Assembly: GCF_002797435.1 (NCBI RefSeq)
Contig: NZ_PGEN01000001.1
Location: 62,001 to 126,000, forward strand
Length of the DNA: 64,000 nt
Direction of reading: 5' to 3'
Source of the DNA: Sphingomonas koreensis
GTDB taxonomy: Bacteria > Pseudomonadota > Alphaproteobacteria > Sphingomonadales > Sphingomonadaceae
In this document: piece by piece, positions 39,060 to 47,500 of the stretch
How the letters are laid out: the number at the start of each line of letters is the position of its first letter
Numbering within the stretch: the stretch's first letter is position 1
Translations under genes and position numbers: made by a program
The notes under the pieces: generated by a model
The model's database searches: none
Seen by the model: only the letters and a program-made list of their open reading frames with translations
Told to the model about the DNA's origin: nothing

Positions 39060-41765
39060 ATGACCAAGCGTCTCGCATTTGGAACCCTGCTCCTCGTCTC
39101 GACCCAGCTGGTGTCGCCGGCGGCGCTGGCACAGGACGCCACTACCCCGCCCGCAGCTCCCGCGCAGACCCAGCCGGAGGCTCAGGCCGAACCCCAGGCG
39201 GAAGAGACCGTTGATGTCTCGGCTCCGGGCTTCGATGCCGATGCCGGCCAGGAAATCGTCGTCACAGGCCGCAACATCCCCAACGTCATTCGCGCGACGC
39301 CGCAGGTGGTGTCGGTCCTGTCGGCCGAGGACATCGCCCGCACGGGTGAAGGCGACATCGCCGGCGCGCTGACCCGAGTCACTGGCCTCAGCGTCGTCGG
39401 CAACGGCTTCGTCTTCGTCCGCGGCCTGGGCGATCGCTATTCCTCGTCGATGCTCAACGGCTCGCCGCTGCCTTCGCCGGAGCCTCTCAAGCGCACCGTT
39501 CCGCTCGACATCTTCCCGACGACGATCGTCGGATCGGCGCTGGTCCAGAAGACCTATTCGGTGAACTATCCGGGCGAATTCGGCGGCGGCGTGATCAACC
39601 TCACCACTCGCGCCGTGCCCGAGGAGAGCTTCATCCAGTTCGGCGGATCGGTTGCGTTCGACACCGTCAGCACCAGCGAGCTGGGTTATGTCTATGACGG
39701 CGGCCGCCTCGATACGCTGGGCTACGACACTGGCGAGCGCGACGTCCCCGACTTCATCCGCTCCGGCGGGCTCACCACGCCGGTCTTCACATCGGCACAG
39801 ACCGCTTCGCTCACCAACGCCCAGACCACCCTGGTCGAGGCCAATTATCACATCCCGCCGAACTGGAACGGCGATGTGAATTTCGGCCATTCGGTCGATG
39901 TCGGTTCGGTCCGCCTCGGCGTGATCGCTTCTGCAAGCGTCAGCAACACCTTCCGCACGCGTGACGCCATTCAGCAGGACACGACCGACACCAATGGCGC
40001 ACTGCGCAGCGATTTCCGCAGCGTCTTGACCGACAACCGCGCGGTGGTGAACGGTCTGCTCGGCTTCGGCGCCGAGTTCGGCGAGCACAAGCTGCGCTGG
40101 ACCAACGTCTATATCCACGACACGCTGAAGCAGGCGCGGATGAGCGCTGCTACGGTCTATCCGAACAGCAGCGGCGATCTGGTGCTTCAGCAAAACACCA
40201 ACTGGTTCGAACGCCAGCTGATCAACACGCAGATCGCGGGCGAGTTCAAGTTCGACGATTTCAAGATCGACCTGCGCGGCAGCTACGCCAACACCGAGCG
40301 CAACGCGCCATATGAGCGCTATTTCAGCTACCGCTTCGACAAGACCGCAGCAGGTGGGCAGGGCGCCTGGGTCAACAGCCTCAACCGTCTTGGCGAAGGC
40401 GCGACGATCGCATTCAGCGAATTGAGCGAGGATCTGTGGAGCGGCCAGGCCGACATCGCCTACAAGCTTCCCACGGCGCGCCCGATCACCGTCTCGGCAG
40501 GCTATTTCTACAGCGACACGCAGCGCGAATCGTTCCGCTACGACTTCCGTTACCGCACGTATCTCGGCGGCGGCATCGACACGCCGTGGAGCTATCTGCG
40601 TCCCGATCTACTCCTGTCCTACGACTCGATCATGGGCGCCTGCGCCAATCCGGCAGGCGATGGCTGCATCCGGTTGGTGAACCTCTCCGGCGCCGAAGGC
40701 GCTGCAGCCTATCAGGCCAACCTGCGTATCCATGCCGGTTATCTACAAGCCGAAGGCGAGATCGCCGATGGCCTGCGCGCCACGGTCGGCGTCCGCTACG
40801 AGGACGCCGAGGAGAAGGTGACCACAAGTTCGGCGCAGTTCGCGGGTACGACGCTGGCGAACAGCTATTGGCTGCCTGCGGCGACGGTAACGTGGAACTT
40901 CGCGCCCGACATGCAGCTCCGCCTGCACGGGTCGAAGACGATCGCCCGCCCGCAGTTCCGCGAGCTGGCGCCGCAGGTCTATCGCGATTTCGAATCCGAC
41001 CGCCTGTTCTTCGGCAACCCGCAGCTGCGTGACTCCGAACTCAAGAATTTCGAAGCGCGCTACGAGTGGTTCATGCCCAAGGGGCAGCGGATCACGGTCG
41101 CGGGCTTCTACAAGGACATCAAGAACCCGACCGAACAGGTCGCATTCTTCCCGACCAACGAATCGCCGCTCCAGACCGGCTTCTCCTATGCGCCTTCGGC
41201 GAAGCTCTATGGCGCCGAGTTCGAGGCGGTGAAGTACATTCCACTCGACACATTGGGCGAGGGTTTCTTTGCGACCCGCCGTCTGATGCTGTCGCTCAAC
41301 TACACCTATACCCAGTCCGAGATTAAGGCGGACGACACGCTGGTGCCGAGCCCGATTCAAAGCGGTAGCGGCGTCGCGAGGATGCTGCCCGCCAACCTGA
41401 TCTTCCGCGACGGCGCGCCATTGACCGGCCAGTCGGACCACCTCGTCAACTTCCAGTTCGGGATCGAGGATACCGAATCGCTCTCGCAGCTGACCCTGCT
41501 GCTCAACTATGCGAGCGAGCGTGTGACCAATCGCGGCCCGAACCTGCTGCCCGACATCATCGAAAAGCCGGGCTTCCGCCTCGATGTGGTCGCGCGCCAG
41601 GGCTTCAAGGTGATGGGCGGCGAGTTCGAGGTTAAGTTCGAGGGCCGCAACCTCACCGGCACCAAGTACAACGAATATCAGGATTTCGGCGACAACGGTC
41701 TGGTTTACATCAACCGCTATCGTCTGGGCCGCGTCTTCAGCATCGGTGCCAGCGCGAAGTTCTGA
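39060..41765 (+). CDS. TonB-dependent outer-membrane receptor
   Basis: 901 aa. Signal peptide ends SPAALAQ, followed by a Pro/Gln/Glu-rich spacer. EIVVTGRNIPNVIRATPQVVSVL is the TonB-box/plug start (core IVVTGRNIP), with the plug domain to about residue 220. The beta-barrel fills the rest, ending in a terminal aromatic-type strand (VFSIGASAKF). The class resembles CirA/carbohydrate receptors of sphingomonads. It lies between the lipoprotein gene and, in opposite orientation, a 2OG oxygenase. Substrate cannot be read. Confidence 0.93.
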   Translation: MTKRLAFGTLLLVSTQLVSPAALAQDATTPPAAPAQTQPEAQAEPQAEETVDVSAPGFDADAGQEIVVTGRNIPNVIRATPQVVSVLSAEDIARTGEGDIAGALTRVTGLSVVGNGFVFVRGLGDRYSSSMLNGSPLPSPEPLKRTVPLDIFPTTIVGSALVQKTYSVNYPGEFGGGVINLTTRAVPEESFIQFGGSVAFDTVSTSELGYVYDGGRLDTLGYDTGERDVPDFIRSGGLTTPVFTSAQTASLTNAQTTLVEANYHIPPNWNGDVNFGHSVDVGSVRLGVIASASVSNTFRTRDAIQQDTTDTNGALRSDFRSVLTDNRAVVNGLLGFGAEFGEHKLRWTNVYIHDTLKQARMSAATVYPNSSGDLVLQQNTNWFERQLINTQIAGEFKFDDFKIDLRGSYANTERNAPYERYFSYRFDKTAAGGQGAWVNSLNRLGEGATIAFSELSEDLWSGQADIAYKLPTARPITVSAGYFYSDTQRESFRYDFRYRTYLGGGIDTPWSYLRPDLLLSYDSIMGACANPAGDGCIRLVNLSGAEGAAAYQANLRIHAGYLQAEGEIADGLRATVGVRYEDAEEKVTTSSAQFAGTTLANSYWLPAATVTWNFAPDMQLRLHGSKTIARPQFRELAPQVYRDFESDRLFFGNPQLRDSELKNFEARYEWFMPKGQRITVAGFYKDIKNPTEQVAFFPTNESPLQTGFSYAPSAKLYGAEFEAVKYIPLDTLGEGFFATRRLMLSLNYTYTQSEIKADDTLVPSPIQSGSGVARMLPANLIFRDGAPLTGQSDHLVNFQFGIEDTESLSQLTLLLNYASERVTNRGPNLLPDIIEKPGFRLDVVARQGFKVMGGEFEVKFEGRNLTGTKYNEYQDFGDNGLVYINRYRLGRVFSIGASAKF

Positions 41766-41810
41766 TGCGAGATTCTGACCGGCTACCCCGCCGGTCAGGA
41801 CAAAAGGGGG

Positions 41811-41848
41811 AAAGCCCCGGCCGCTCCCCTATGCGGCCGGGGCTTTTT
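41811..41848. terminator. Rho-independent terminator of the TonB receptor gene
   Basis: Perfect 14-bp stem AAAGCCCCGGCCGC / GCGGCCGGGGCTTT with T run. A second hairpin CTGACCGGC / GCCGGTCAG lies just upstream at about 41775-41799. It separates convergent genes. Confidence 0.9.
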
Positions 41849-41865
41849 CATGCCCCGGGGCCATC

Positions 41866-42510
41866 CTATCCCCAGGGGCGTTCGCGAAACCATTTGGTGA
41901 TGACGTACTTCAGACCCGCGCGAACCTTCATCGCATGGTGCAGCGTGGTGGGGTTGGGGGTGCCGTCGGGGCGCAGGTTGCTCCACGCGAGCAGCTTGCC
42001 GGTCTCGGGCTGGATGATCTTGTCGATTGCCTTGAACCGCGTCGCGCCGCCCGCCTCGACGTCGTTGAGGTAGATCATCACGGTCCAGGTGCGTTGCCCC
42101 GCGACCGAGCAGAATTTCTCGAAGTCGACACCGGTCGGTTCGAAATAGTCGGTATGCGCCTTGAACTCCTGGCCAACCTCGTAGCGCTGCCCCTGCAGCG
42201 GCTCGCCATGCGCGGGATCGAGCCCGGTGAATGCGGTGACCAGCCGATTCACCTCCTCCGTCTCGGCAAGATCGGCTGACAGGTCGCAGGTCTCGCTCGT
42301 CCGGAACGCCGCGTCGCCATTATAGTCGGAGACGGTCGATGGGCGCCGGTTCGTGTCGATCAGTGCGATCAGCCGTGCGCACAATTCGGGCTCGAGGAAG
42401 TTCTTGCGCACGAACAGCGTCAGCTTGGGGCTCGGCACTTTCTGGATGCCCGGCTGCGCCGAAAGCCGCTCGATAACCGGTTCGATGGGATAGCCTGAGG
42501 ATGCGATCAT
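41866..42510 (-). CDS. 2OG-Fe(II) oxygenase (prolyl 4-hydroxylase-like)
   Basis: 214 aa with the start at the second ATG; an upstream ATG would add 21 residues. The iron ligands are HTD (HTDYFEP, about residue 118) and the distal His in TLHHAMKV, with the 2OG-binding Lys/Arg in KYVITKWFRE. WTVMIYLNDVEAGGATRF is the typical double-stranded beta-helix core of P4HA-like enzymes. These hydroxylate proline or other side chains. Because it lies next to the TonB receptor in many sphingomonad-like loci, a role in modifying the imported ligand or surface protein is possible but unproven. Confidence 0.85.
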   Translation of the reverse strand: MIASSGYPIEPVIERLSAQPGIQKVPSPKLTLFVRKNFLEPELCARLIALIDTNRRPSTVSDYNGDAAFRTSETCDLSADLAETEEVNRLVTAFTGLDPAHGEPLQGQRYEVGQEFKAHTDYFEPTGVDFEKFCSVAGQRTWTVMIYLNDVEAGGATRFKAIDKIIQPETGKLLAWSNLRPDGTPNPTTLHHAMKVRAGLKYVITKWFRERPWG

Positions 42511-42617
42511 GCCGGCTAGATGCCAGAAGGGCGGGCGCCCTGCCAGCGGCAGATATAGTCTCCAAACTGTCATTAAAACGCAGTGGATTTGTCATCTGAA
42601 CGCCATAGCTGCGACAC

Positions 42618-43661
42618 ATGACAGCGGTTCCCGCACTCGAAGATCTGATTGGCGCGGCCGCCCGTGGTGGCGCGACCGCATTGCACCTGCTTCTGGACGG
42701 TGGCTCGGTGGCGGCGATGGTGCGGCAAGGGCGGGCGCTCGCGCCGCTTCGCCGGTTTACCGCGCCGCCTCCCTGGCTCGATCGCGCGCAGGCGCACCCC
42801 GGCGCCACGCATATGGACGACCGGATCGTCATCCGGATCGATTCGCACGCGGTTGTGTCCGACTCGCTTGGTGCTGCTGGAATCCCCGGCGCAATGCGCA
42901 AGCGGCTCCACGCGGCGCTCGCGCTGCCCGGCGGGGTCGTGGTTGTGGTCGGTCCGTCCGCGAGCCGCCGGACGCTTGCTGAGGCGCTGGCCGAACCGGC
43001 GAGCTACGCTCCATGGATCCCGGGCGGGCGGGAATCGCTCGAAGCCGCCGCGCGAATGGACTGCGACTCGATCCTGATCGATGGCCCGCTCGATCGGACC
43101 GCCGCGGCACTGGCCTTCGACCTGGCGCGTGCAGGACAGCGAATCGTCATCGCGATGGACGGCATCGGTGCGGTGGCGGCGATCGATCGGATTCGTGCGC
43201 TGAAGATCGAGCGCCATCTGCTCGGCGCTGCGCTCCGGGCCGCGGTTGCCGTGCATGCGGCACCCCGGCTTTGCCCGGATTGCCGCCTGCCGGTTCAGGC
43301 GCGGCCGTCCGAATCGGCGCTGCTCGGCATCGATCCCGGTACCGTGATCTATCGCGCGGCGGGGTGCGGCAGTTGCGACGGGACCGGCTATTCCGGCGCT
43401 GCGCTGGTGTACGAAGCGGTGACGGTCGATGGCCAGATCCACGGCCTGCTCGCCAAAGGCGCCGACAGCGCCTTGCTCAGTCGGCAGGCTTTCCTCTCCG
43501 CCCCGACGCTTGCGGCATCGGCGCGTACGCTCGCGCGGGAGGGCACGATCACCGCCGACGAGGCGATTCGCATCACCCGAGCAAGCGCCGGAGGCCCGGC
43601 CGCGGGCGGAAACCACCCGCATATTCTCGATTCCGCAGCCAATAAGCGGGGATTGGCTTGA
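42618..43661 (+). CDS. Orphan GspE/PilB-like protein lacking Walker A
   Basis: 347 aa. The C-terminal half aligns in pattern with type II secretion/type IV pilus ATPases: HLLGAALRAAVAVHAAPRLCPDC, then CGSCDGTGYSGAALVYE, including the CxxC pairs that bind zinc (near residues 219 and 250). The nucleotide site is gone: GPSASRRTLAEA stands where GPTGSGKTTTL is expected, and the Walker B-like SILIDGPLD lacks the acidic pattern. The N-terminal N1 domain is absent. No other Gsp genes are in the window. It may be a regulatory or structural pseudo-ATPase. Confidence 0.75.
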   Translation: MTAVPALEDLIGAAARGGATALHLLLDGGSVAAMVRQGRALAPLRRFTAPPPWLDRAQAHPGATHMDDRIVIRIDSHAVVSDSLGAAGIPGAMRKRLHAALALPGGVVVVVGPSASRRTLAEALAEPASYAPWIPGGRESLEAAARMDCDSILIDGPLDRTAAALAFDLARAGQRIVIAMDGIGAVAAIDRIRALKIERHLLGAALRAAVAVHAAPRLCPDCRLPVQARPSESALLGIDPGTVIYRAAGCGSCDGTGYSGAALVYEAVTVDGQIHGLLAKGADSALLSRQAFLSAPTLAASARTLAREGTITADEAIRITRASAGGPAAGGNHPHILDSAANKRGLA

Positions 43662-43699
43662 CGGTTGGCCCAAGGTGCCGCTAAGCGCGCCGCTCCACG

Positions 43700-43776
43700 G
43701 CGATCGTAGTTCAATTGGTTAGAGCACCGGCTTGTGATGCCGGGGGTTGCGGGTTCAAGTCCCGTCGATCGCCCCA
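43700..43776 (+). tRNA. tRNA-His (anticodon GUG)
   Basis: Acceptor GCGATCG / CGATCGC with C73 and CCA; the G-1 unique to tRNA-His would be encoded at 43699. Anticodon arm CCGGC-TTGTGAT-GCCGG gives GTG. T-arm GCGGGTTCAAGTCCCGT is canonical. Confidence 0.97.
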
Positions 43777-43880
43777 TTTCTCTCCAGGTTATACCGCACC
43801 CTCAATTTGGGGCTGGCGCTCCCTTGCGTAGAACAATATTACGCGCTCCGGAAATTTTGTTAGCGTCATTGGAGAGGCGT

Positions 43881-44933
43881 ATGAGCGCGGTTTGGGACCT
43901 TCCCGATTTTGACGAGCACGAGGGCGTGCATCTGATCTGCGATCCGCAGAGCGGGCTCAAGGCGGTGATCGCGATCCACTCGACCAAGCTCGGCCCGGCA
44001 GCGGGCGGCGTGCGCTTCTGGCACTATGCCGACAGCGGTGCCGCCGTCACCGACGCGCTCCGTCTGTCGCGCGGCATGTCGTTCAAGAATGCGATGGCCG
44101 GTCTTCCGCTCGGCGGGGGCAAGGGGGTCGTTCTGGCGCCCGAGCGTGGGGCGACGATCAGCGAAGCGCAGCTGCTGGCATTCGGCGACGCCGTCGAGTC
44201 GCTCGGCGGCCGTTACGTCACCGCCGAGGATGTCGGCATGTCCGAAGAGCGGATGAAGGTCATCGCGACCCGCACGCGCCATGTCTCGGGCTTGCCGGTC
44301 GAGGGCGGGGAAGCGGGCGGCGATCCCGGCCCGTTCACCGCGCTTGGCATCTATCTCGGGGTCAAGGCTGCGGCGAAGCGTGCGCTCGGCGTCGATTCGA
44401 TGGCCGGCGTGCACGTTGCGGTGCAGGGCGTGGGCAGCGTCGGCGGCGGCCTTGCCCGCCGACTCGCCGCTGATGGCGCCAAGCTGACGCTCGCCGACGT
44501 CAATGCCGACAAGGCGGCTGCGCTGGCGAAGGAACTGGGCGCCGACGCCGTCGCGGCCGACGCGATCCTGCGCGTCTCGGCCGATATCGTCAGCCCCAAC
44601 GCGCTTGGCGCGATCCTGACCGAAGAGTCGATCGCCGCGCTCGACTGCAAGGTCGTGGCGGGCGGCGCCAACAACCAGCTCGCGACCCGCGGCGACGGCG
44701 ATCGCATTCATGCGCGTGGCATCCTCTATGCGCCTGACTATGTGATCAATGCCGGCGGCATCATCAATGTCGGCCTGGAGTATCTCGGGAAGGGCAACCG
44801 CGCCGAGGTCGAGGCGCGGATCGCGAAGATCCCCGATCGCCTCAACGAGGTTTGGGACGAGAGCGCCCGCACCGGCGCGCCGGCGAGCGAGGTGGCGGAC
44901 ACGATCGCCAAGCGTCTCATCGGCCGCGGCTGA
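43881..44933 (+). CDS. Glu/Leu/Phe/Val dehydrogenase (leucine dehydrogenase-like)
   Basis: 350 aa NAD-dependent oxidative deaminase of branched-chain or aromatic amino acids. GGAGAGG lies 4 nt before the ATG. The catalytic region is MAGLPLGGGKGVV with the active Lys near 75, and the Rossmann motif is VQGVGSVGGGLARRLA. KVVAGGANNQL and VINAGGIINVG are typical of leucine/phenylalanine dehydrogenases. The length fits. Single gene with a terminator. Confidence 0.92.
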   Translation: MSAVWDLPDFDEHEGVHLICDPQSGLKAVIAIHSTKLGPAAGGVRFWHYADSGAAVTDALRLSRGMSFKNAMAGLPLGGGKGVVLAPERGATISEAQLLAFGDAVESLGGRYVTAEDVGMSEERMKVIATRTRHVSGLPVEGGEAGGDPGPFTALGIYLGVKAAAKRALGVDSMAGVHVAVQGVGSVGGGLARRLAADGAKLTLADVNADKAAALAKELGADAVAADAILRVSADIVSPNALGAILTEESIAALDCKVVAGGANNQLATRGDGDRIHARGILYAPDYVINAGGIINVGLEYLGKGNRAEVEARIAKIPDRLNEVWDESARTGAPASEVADTIAKRLIGRG

Positions 44934-44960
44934 ACCGCGACCGGGGTTCGCTGCCAAGAG

Positions 44961-44994
44961 CGCCCTGGCCACATCATGTGGCCGGGGCGTTTTT
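44961..44994 (+). terminator. Rho-independent terminator
   Basis: Stem CGCCCTGGCCACA / TGTGGCCGGGGCG (one wobble pair) with a 3-nt loop and T run, after the dehydrogenase gene. Confidence 0.85.
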
Positions 44995-45043
44995 CTTTGT
45001 GAGGCACTTCTCGGATTGACAGGGGGCGGGCCGCTTCTACGAA

Positions 45044-45063
45044 CAAACCGACCGTTCGGTTTG
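45044..45063. promoter_or_regulatory. TetR-type operator palindrome of the TetR operon
   Basis: Perfect inverted repeat CAAACCGA-CCGT-TCGGTTTG, 20 bp. A -35-like TTGACA (45016-45021) and -10-like TACGAA (45038-45043) sit immediately before it, so a bound dimer would block transcription start. The TetR gene is the third gene of the operon, indicating autorepression. The spacing to the first start codon is 15 bp. Confidence 0.75.
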
Positions 45064-45078
45064 ATTCGGGAGGTGGGG

Positions 45079-45624
45079 TTGAGCTCGGTTCATATGCATC
45101 GGCATCTGCAAGATCTGTTCGGTAAGGCGCAGCAGCTCGGCCAGTTGATCGCGATCCTCGGGTTCGGGGTTGCGGTGCCCACCGCGCTCGCCACTACATC
45201 GCCTGAGACTTTCGGTTCCGTGGCGCTGTGGCGCGGGCTGCTGGCGCTCTTGCTGGTGCTCGACATCGCCGCGGGCTGCGTCGCAAACTTCACGCGCGGA
45301 ACGAACGATTTCTACGCTGAGCGTCCTCGCAATCGCTGGATCTTCATCGCCATCCACGTCCATATCGTCGCCGTTGCAGCGCTGCTGAACCTGGATGTCG
45401 CCGCATCGATTGCGGTCTGGGGCTACACCATCGCCTCAGCGATCCTGATCAACCTGCTCGCCGGCAAACCGTCGCAGACCTTCGCCGGAGGATTGCTCTT
45501 GTCGGCCGGTCTCACCGGGATCGCGCTATGGCCTGGCCTGTCGCCCTTCATGGGCGCCGTTTGCGCGCTGTTCATGCTCAAGGTGCTCTTCAGCTTCGCG
45601 GTCGACCATTACCGCCATGGCTGA
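45079..45624 (+). CDS. Polytopic membrane protein of the TetR operon
   Basis: 181 aa with five to six hydrophobic segments (for example LLALLLVLDIAAGCVANF and WIFIAIHVHIVAVAALLNL). I chose TTG at 45079 because GGGAGG lies 5 nt upstream; an ATG 15 nt later lacks a site. Family not recognised. It overlaps the next gene by 8 bp and lies under the TetR operator, so it may be the effector (transport or membrane stress) of the operon. Confidence 0.7.
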   Translation: MSSVHMHRHLQDLFGKAQQLGQLIAILGFGVAVPTALATTSPETFGSVALWRGLLALLLVLDIAAGCVANFTRGTNDFYAERPRNRWIFIAIHVHIVAVAALLNLDVAASIAVWGYTIASAILINLLAGKPSQTFAGGLLLSAGLTGIALWPGLSPFMGAVCALFMLKVLFSFAVDHYRHG

Positions 45625-46255
45625 CGCAATCCGGATCCGGGACCTTCACGCCGGCGACCGCGACGATTTCATCGCGGTCATGGCGCAGGCGTTCGAGGCG
45701 GATCCGCTGTTTATCAAGGCGTTTGGTTTGCGCAGGGAGGGGAGCTGGGAACGCCGGGTCACGTCGTTCCTGTCCTTCATGTTCGACATGAACCGCCTGA
45801 TGCGGGGAACCCCGCGCGGCGTGTTCGTCGACGGGCGGCTGACAGCCGGCGCGCTCCTCGATCCGCCTGCTTCTCCGCTCGTCTCGATGTTCGGCGCATT
45901 CGCGTCCGCGCTTCGCTTCCTGCCTGTGGCGCTCGCTCTTCCGGTCGATGGGAGCGCCTTCCTGAACAGCTACACCAGGCGCACCCGCGCCGCCGCACCG
46001 AGGGGCCCCCACGGCTATCTGGTCATGGTCGGCGTACGGCCACAGGCGCAGGGGCAGGGATTGGGGCGCCGCCTGGTCGAGGATGCGATCGCACGGACCC
46101 GCGGCGACCCTCGTGCGATCGGGATTGCGCTCGATACCGAGAATGAAGCCAATGTCCGTCTCTACGAACACTTGGGCTTCCGTAAGACGGCGTCGCTGGA
46201 CCTTGGCGGCGTCCGTGCCCATTGCATGGTCCTGCCCTTTGGAGAGCCGGAATGA
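45617..46255 (+). CDS. GNAT family N-acetyltransferase
   Basis: 212 aa. The acetyl-CoA binding motif is VRPQAQGQGLGRRLVEDA (about residues 138-155), with LYEHLGFRKT near the C-terminus. The N-terminal IRIRDLHAGDRDDF is the usual first strand/helix. Substrate unknown. The stop overlaps the TetR gene start (ATGA). Confidence 0.9.
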   Translation: MADAIRIRDLHAGDRDDFIAVMAQAFEADPLFIKAFGLRREGSWERRVTSFLSFMFDMNRLMRGTPRGVFVDGRLTAGALLDPPASPLVSMFGAFASALRFLPVALALPVDGSAFLNSYTRRTRAAAPRGPHGYLVMVGVRPQAQGQGLGRRLVEDAIARTRGDPRAIGIALDTENEANVRLYEHLGFRKTASLDLGGVRAHCMVLPFGEPE

Positions 46256-46833
46256 AGGATACGCGCGCAGCCATCGTCGAAAGCGCTTTCCGGCTGTTCA
46301 TCGAGCGCGGCTATGAGGGCGCGAGCATGGCCGATCTGGTCGCCGTTACCGGGCTGTCCAAGGGCGCCGTCTACCACCATTTCAAGGACAAGGACGCGCT
46401 GCACGACGCGGCGATCGAGCATTTCTTCCTGCGCTTCTTCGGCGCGGACGAGGTCGCGGCGACAAGCGAGAGCGAGGGACTGGACGCAGTCCTGGCTGAC
46501 CTGTGCGCCGGCTATGTCTGCCTCCTGGATGCCATCTCCGCCGTCGTGCCCGATCGCGCAGCCTATTATCGTTTCGTCTTCTCCATTCTGCCTAAGGTGA
46601 AGGATCAGCTTCGCGGGCAGATTGCCGATGCGCGTCGGCGCATCGCTGCCGCGGCGGCGTTCGACCTGGGGCAGGGAATCCTCGTCGAATCGCTCGAGTC
46701 CCAGACCATCGCGGATCACTGTCTCTCGTTGATCGAGGGTACCGGGCTGCTCTGTGTGGTCGAGGGCAGGGAGGATGTCGCCACGGCCCTGGCGCGATCG
46801 GTGGAGAACTATGTCCGCCTGCTGCGGCGCTGA
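46252..46833 (+). CDS. TetR/AcrR family transcriptional regulator
   Basis: 193 aa. The N-terminal HTH is AIVESAFRLFIERGYEGASMADLVAVTGLSKGAVYHHFKDKDAL (key part GLSKGAVYHHFKDK). The C-terminal ligand domain follows. It is the last gene of the membrane protein - GNAT - TetR operon and is expected to bind the palindrome at 45044-45063. The gene ends 5 bp before the tRNA-Ser remnant that bounds the island. Confidence 0.93.
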   Translation: MKDTRAAIVESAFRLFIERGYEGASMADLVAVTGLSKGAVYHHFKDKDALHDAAIEHFFLRFFGADEVAATSESEGLDAVLADLCAGYVCLLDAISAVVPDRAAYYRFVFSILPKVKDQLRGQIADARRRIAAAAAFDLGQGILVESLESQTIADHCLSLIEGTGLLCVVEGREDVATALARSVENYVRLLRR

Positions 46834-46837
46834 CAGG

Positions 46838-46896
46838 CTGGCGGAAGGGGTGGGATTCGAACCCACGGTGAGCTTGCATCCACGGCGGTTTTCAAG
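46838..46896. repeat. Left attachment-site remnant of tRNA-Ser (3' part)
   Basis: 59 bp matching 51929-51987 with one mismatch (T at 46879, C at 51970). It is the 3' end through the anticodon loop of tRNA-Ser(TGA) on the minus strand; similarity to the tRNA decays after it. This is the expected displaced 3' end left by an element that integrated into the tRNA gene. It is not a functional tRNA. Confidence 0.8.
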
Positions 46897-47204
46897 GACC
46901 GCCTTAATTAGGTTATCCAAGTTTAAGCACGTATACGTAAGCATATGGAATCGAAGATTTCTTGGGTTCTTTGCCTCTAGAGGATTTGTGGGTGTTTCAG
47001 TGGGTTTTTCCGGGCTGCTTTGTGCTTATGAATCAGGAGTAGGCCCATTGTTTCGATCACCGAAGAGATGTGCAGAGCACCCTATCGCGGCCTCTGATCA
47101 GAGGGCTTCGCGGGAAGAAGGGCGCTCCGGGTCAGGCCAACAAAACCTTCCATCCGTACGTACTGCGCTGATCGACTATTCGGGACGCGAGCACCGGCGT
47201 ACCG

Positions 47205-47392
47205 ATGGCTCACCCTTGATCGCTCGCAACCCGGTCGCGGCCCTGAAGGATGACAAAGTTCGCCTGCGTCCCCGCAACACGCGCGTCCTCGATCCCAAAG
47301 TAGGCGCCTGTTGGCTCGCGCTTGGGCGCTGGAGTGCCGCGGCCCACACCCGCGATAAGAAATCGAGCGCCGATCTGATCCGTTTCATCCTG
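47205..47392 (+). pseudogene. Possible tyrosine-integrase fragment
   Basis: About 62 codons in one frame reading IARNPVAALKDDKVRLRPRNTRVL (key part NPVAALKD, RNTRVL) and WLALGRW, ending against the IS left end. The spacing of NP, K, RVL and W-AL resembles the hinge between core-binding and catalytic domains of P4-type integrases. There is no start and no catalytic RHRY. The minus strand of the same stretch is also open, so this reading is uncertain. 46897-47204 shows nothing recognisable. Confidence 0.35.
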
Positions 47393-47500
47393 TGTGCAGG
47401 GCGGTGACAAACCAGGCCACTGGAGCGCCGGTGATTTGCTGAGCGCGGCGGTGTAAAAGCCGGCCATTGGATAAGGTTGCTCCTTTTGGAGCGGCCAGGG

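Noticed and set aside
46838..46925. Second tRNA-Ser gene
   Set aside because: Only the 3' part matches; the 5' half, D-arm and acceptor pairing are missing, so it is an attachment-site remnant.
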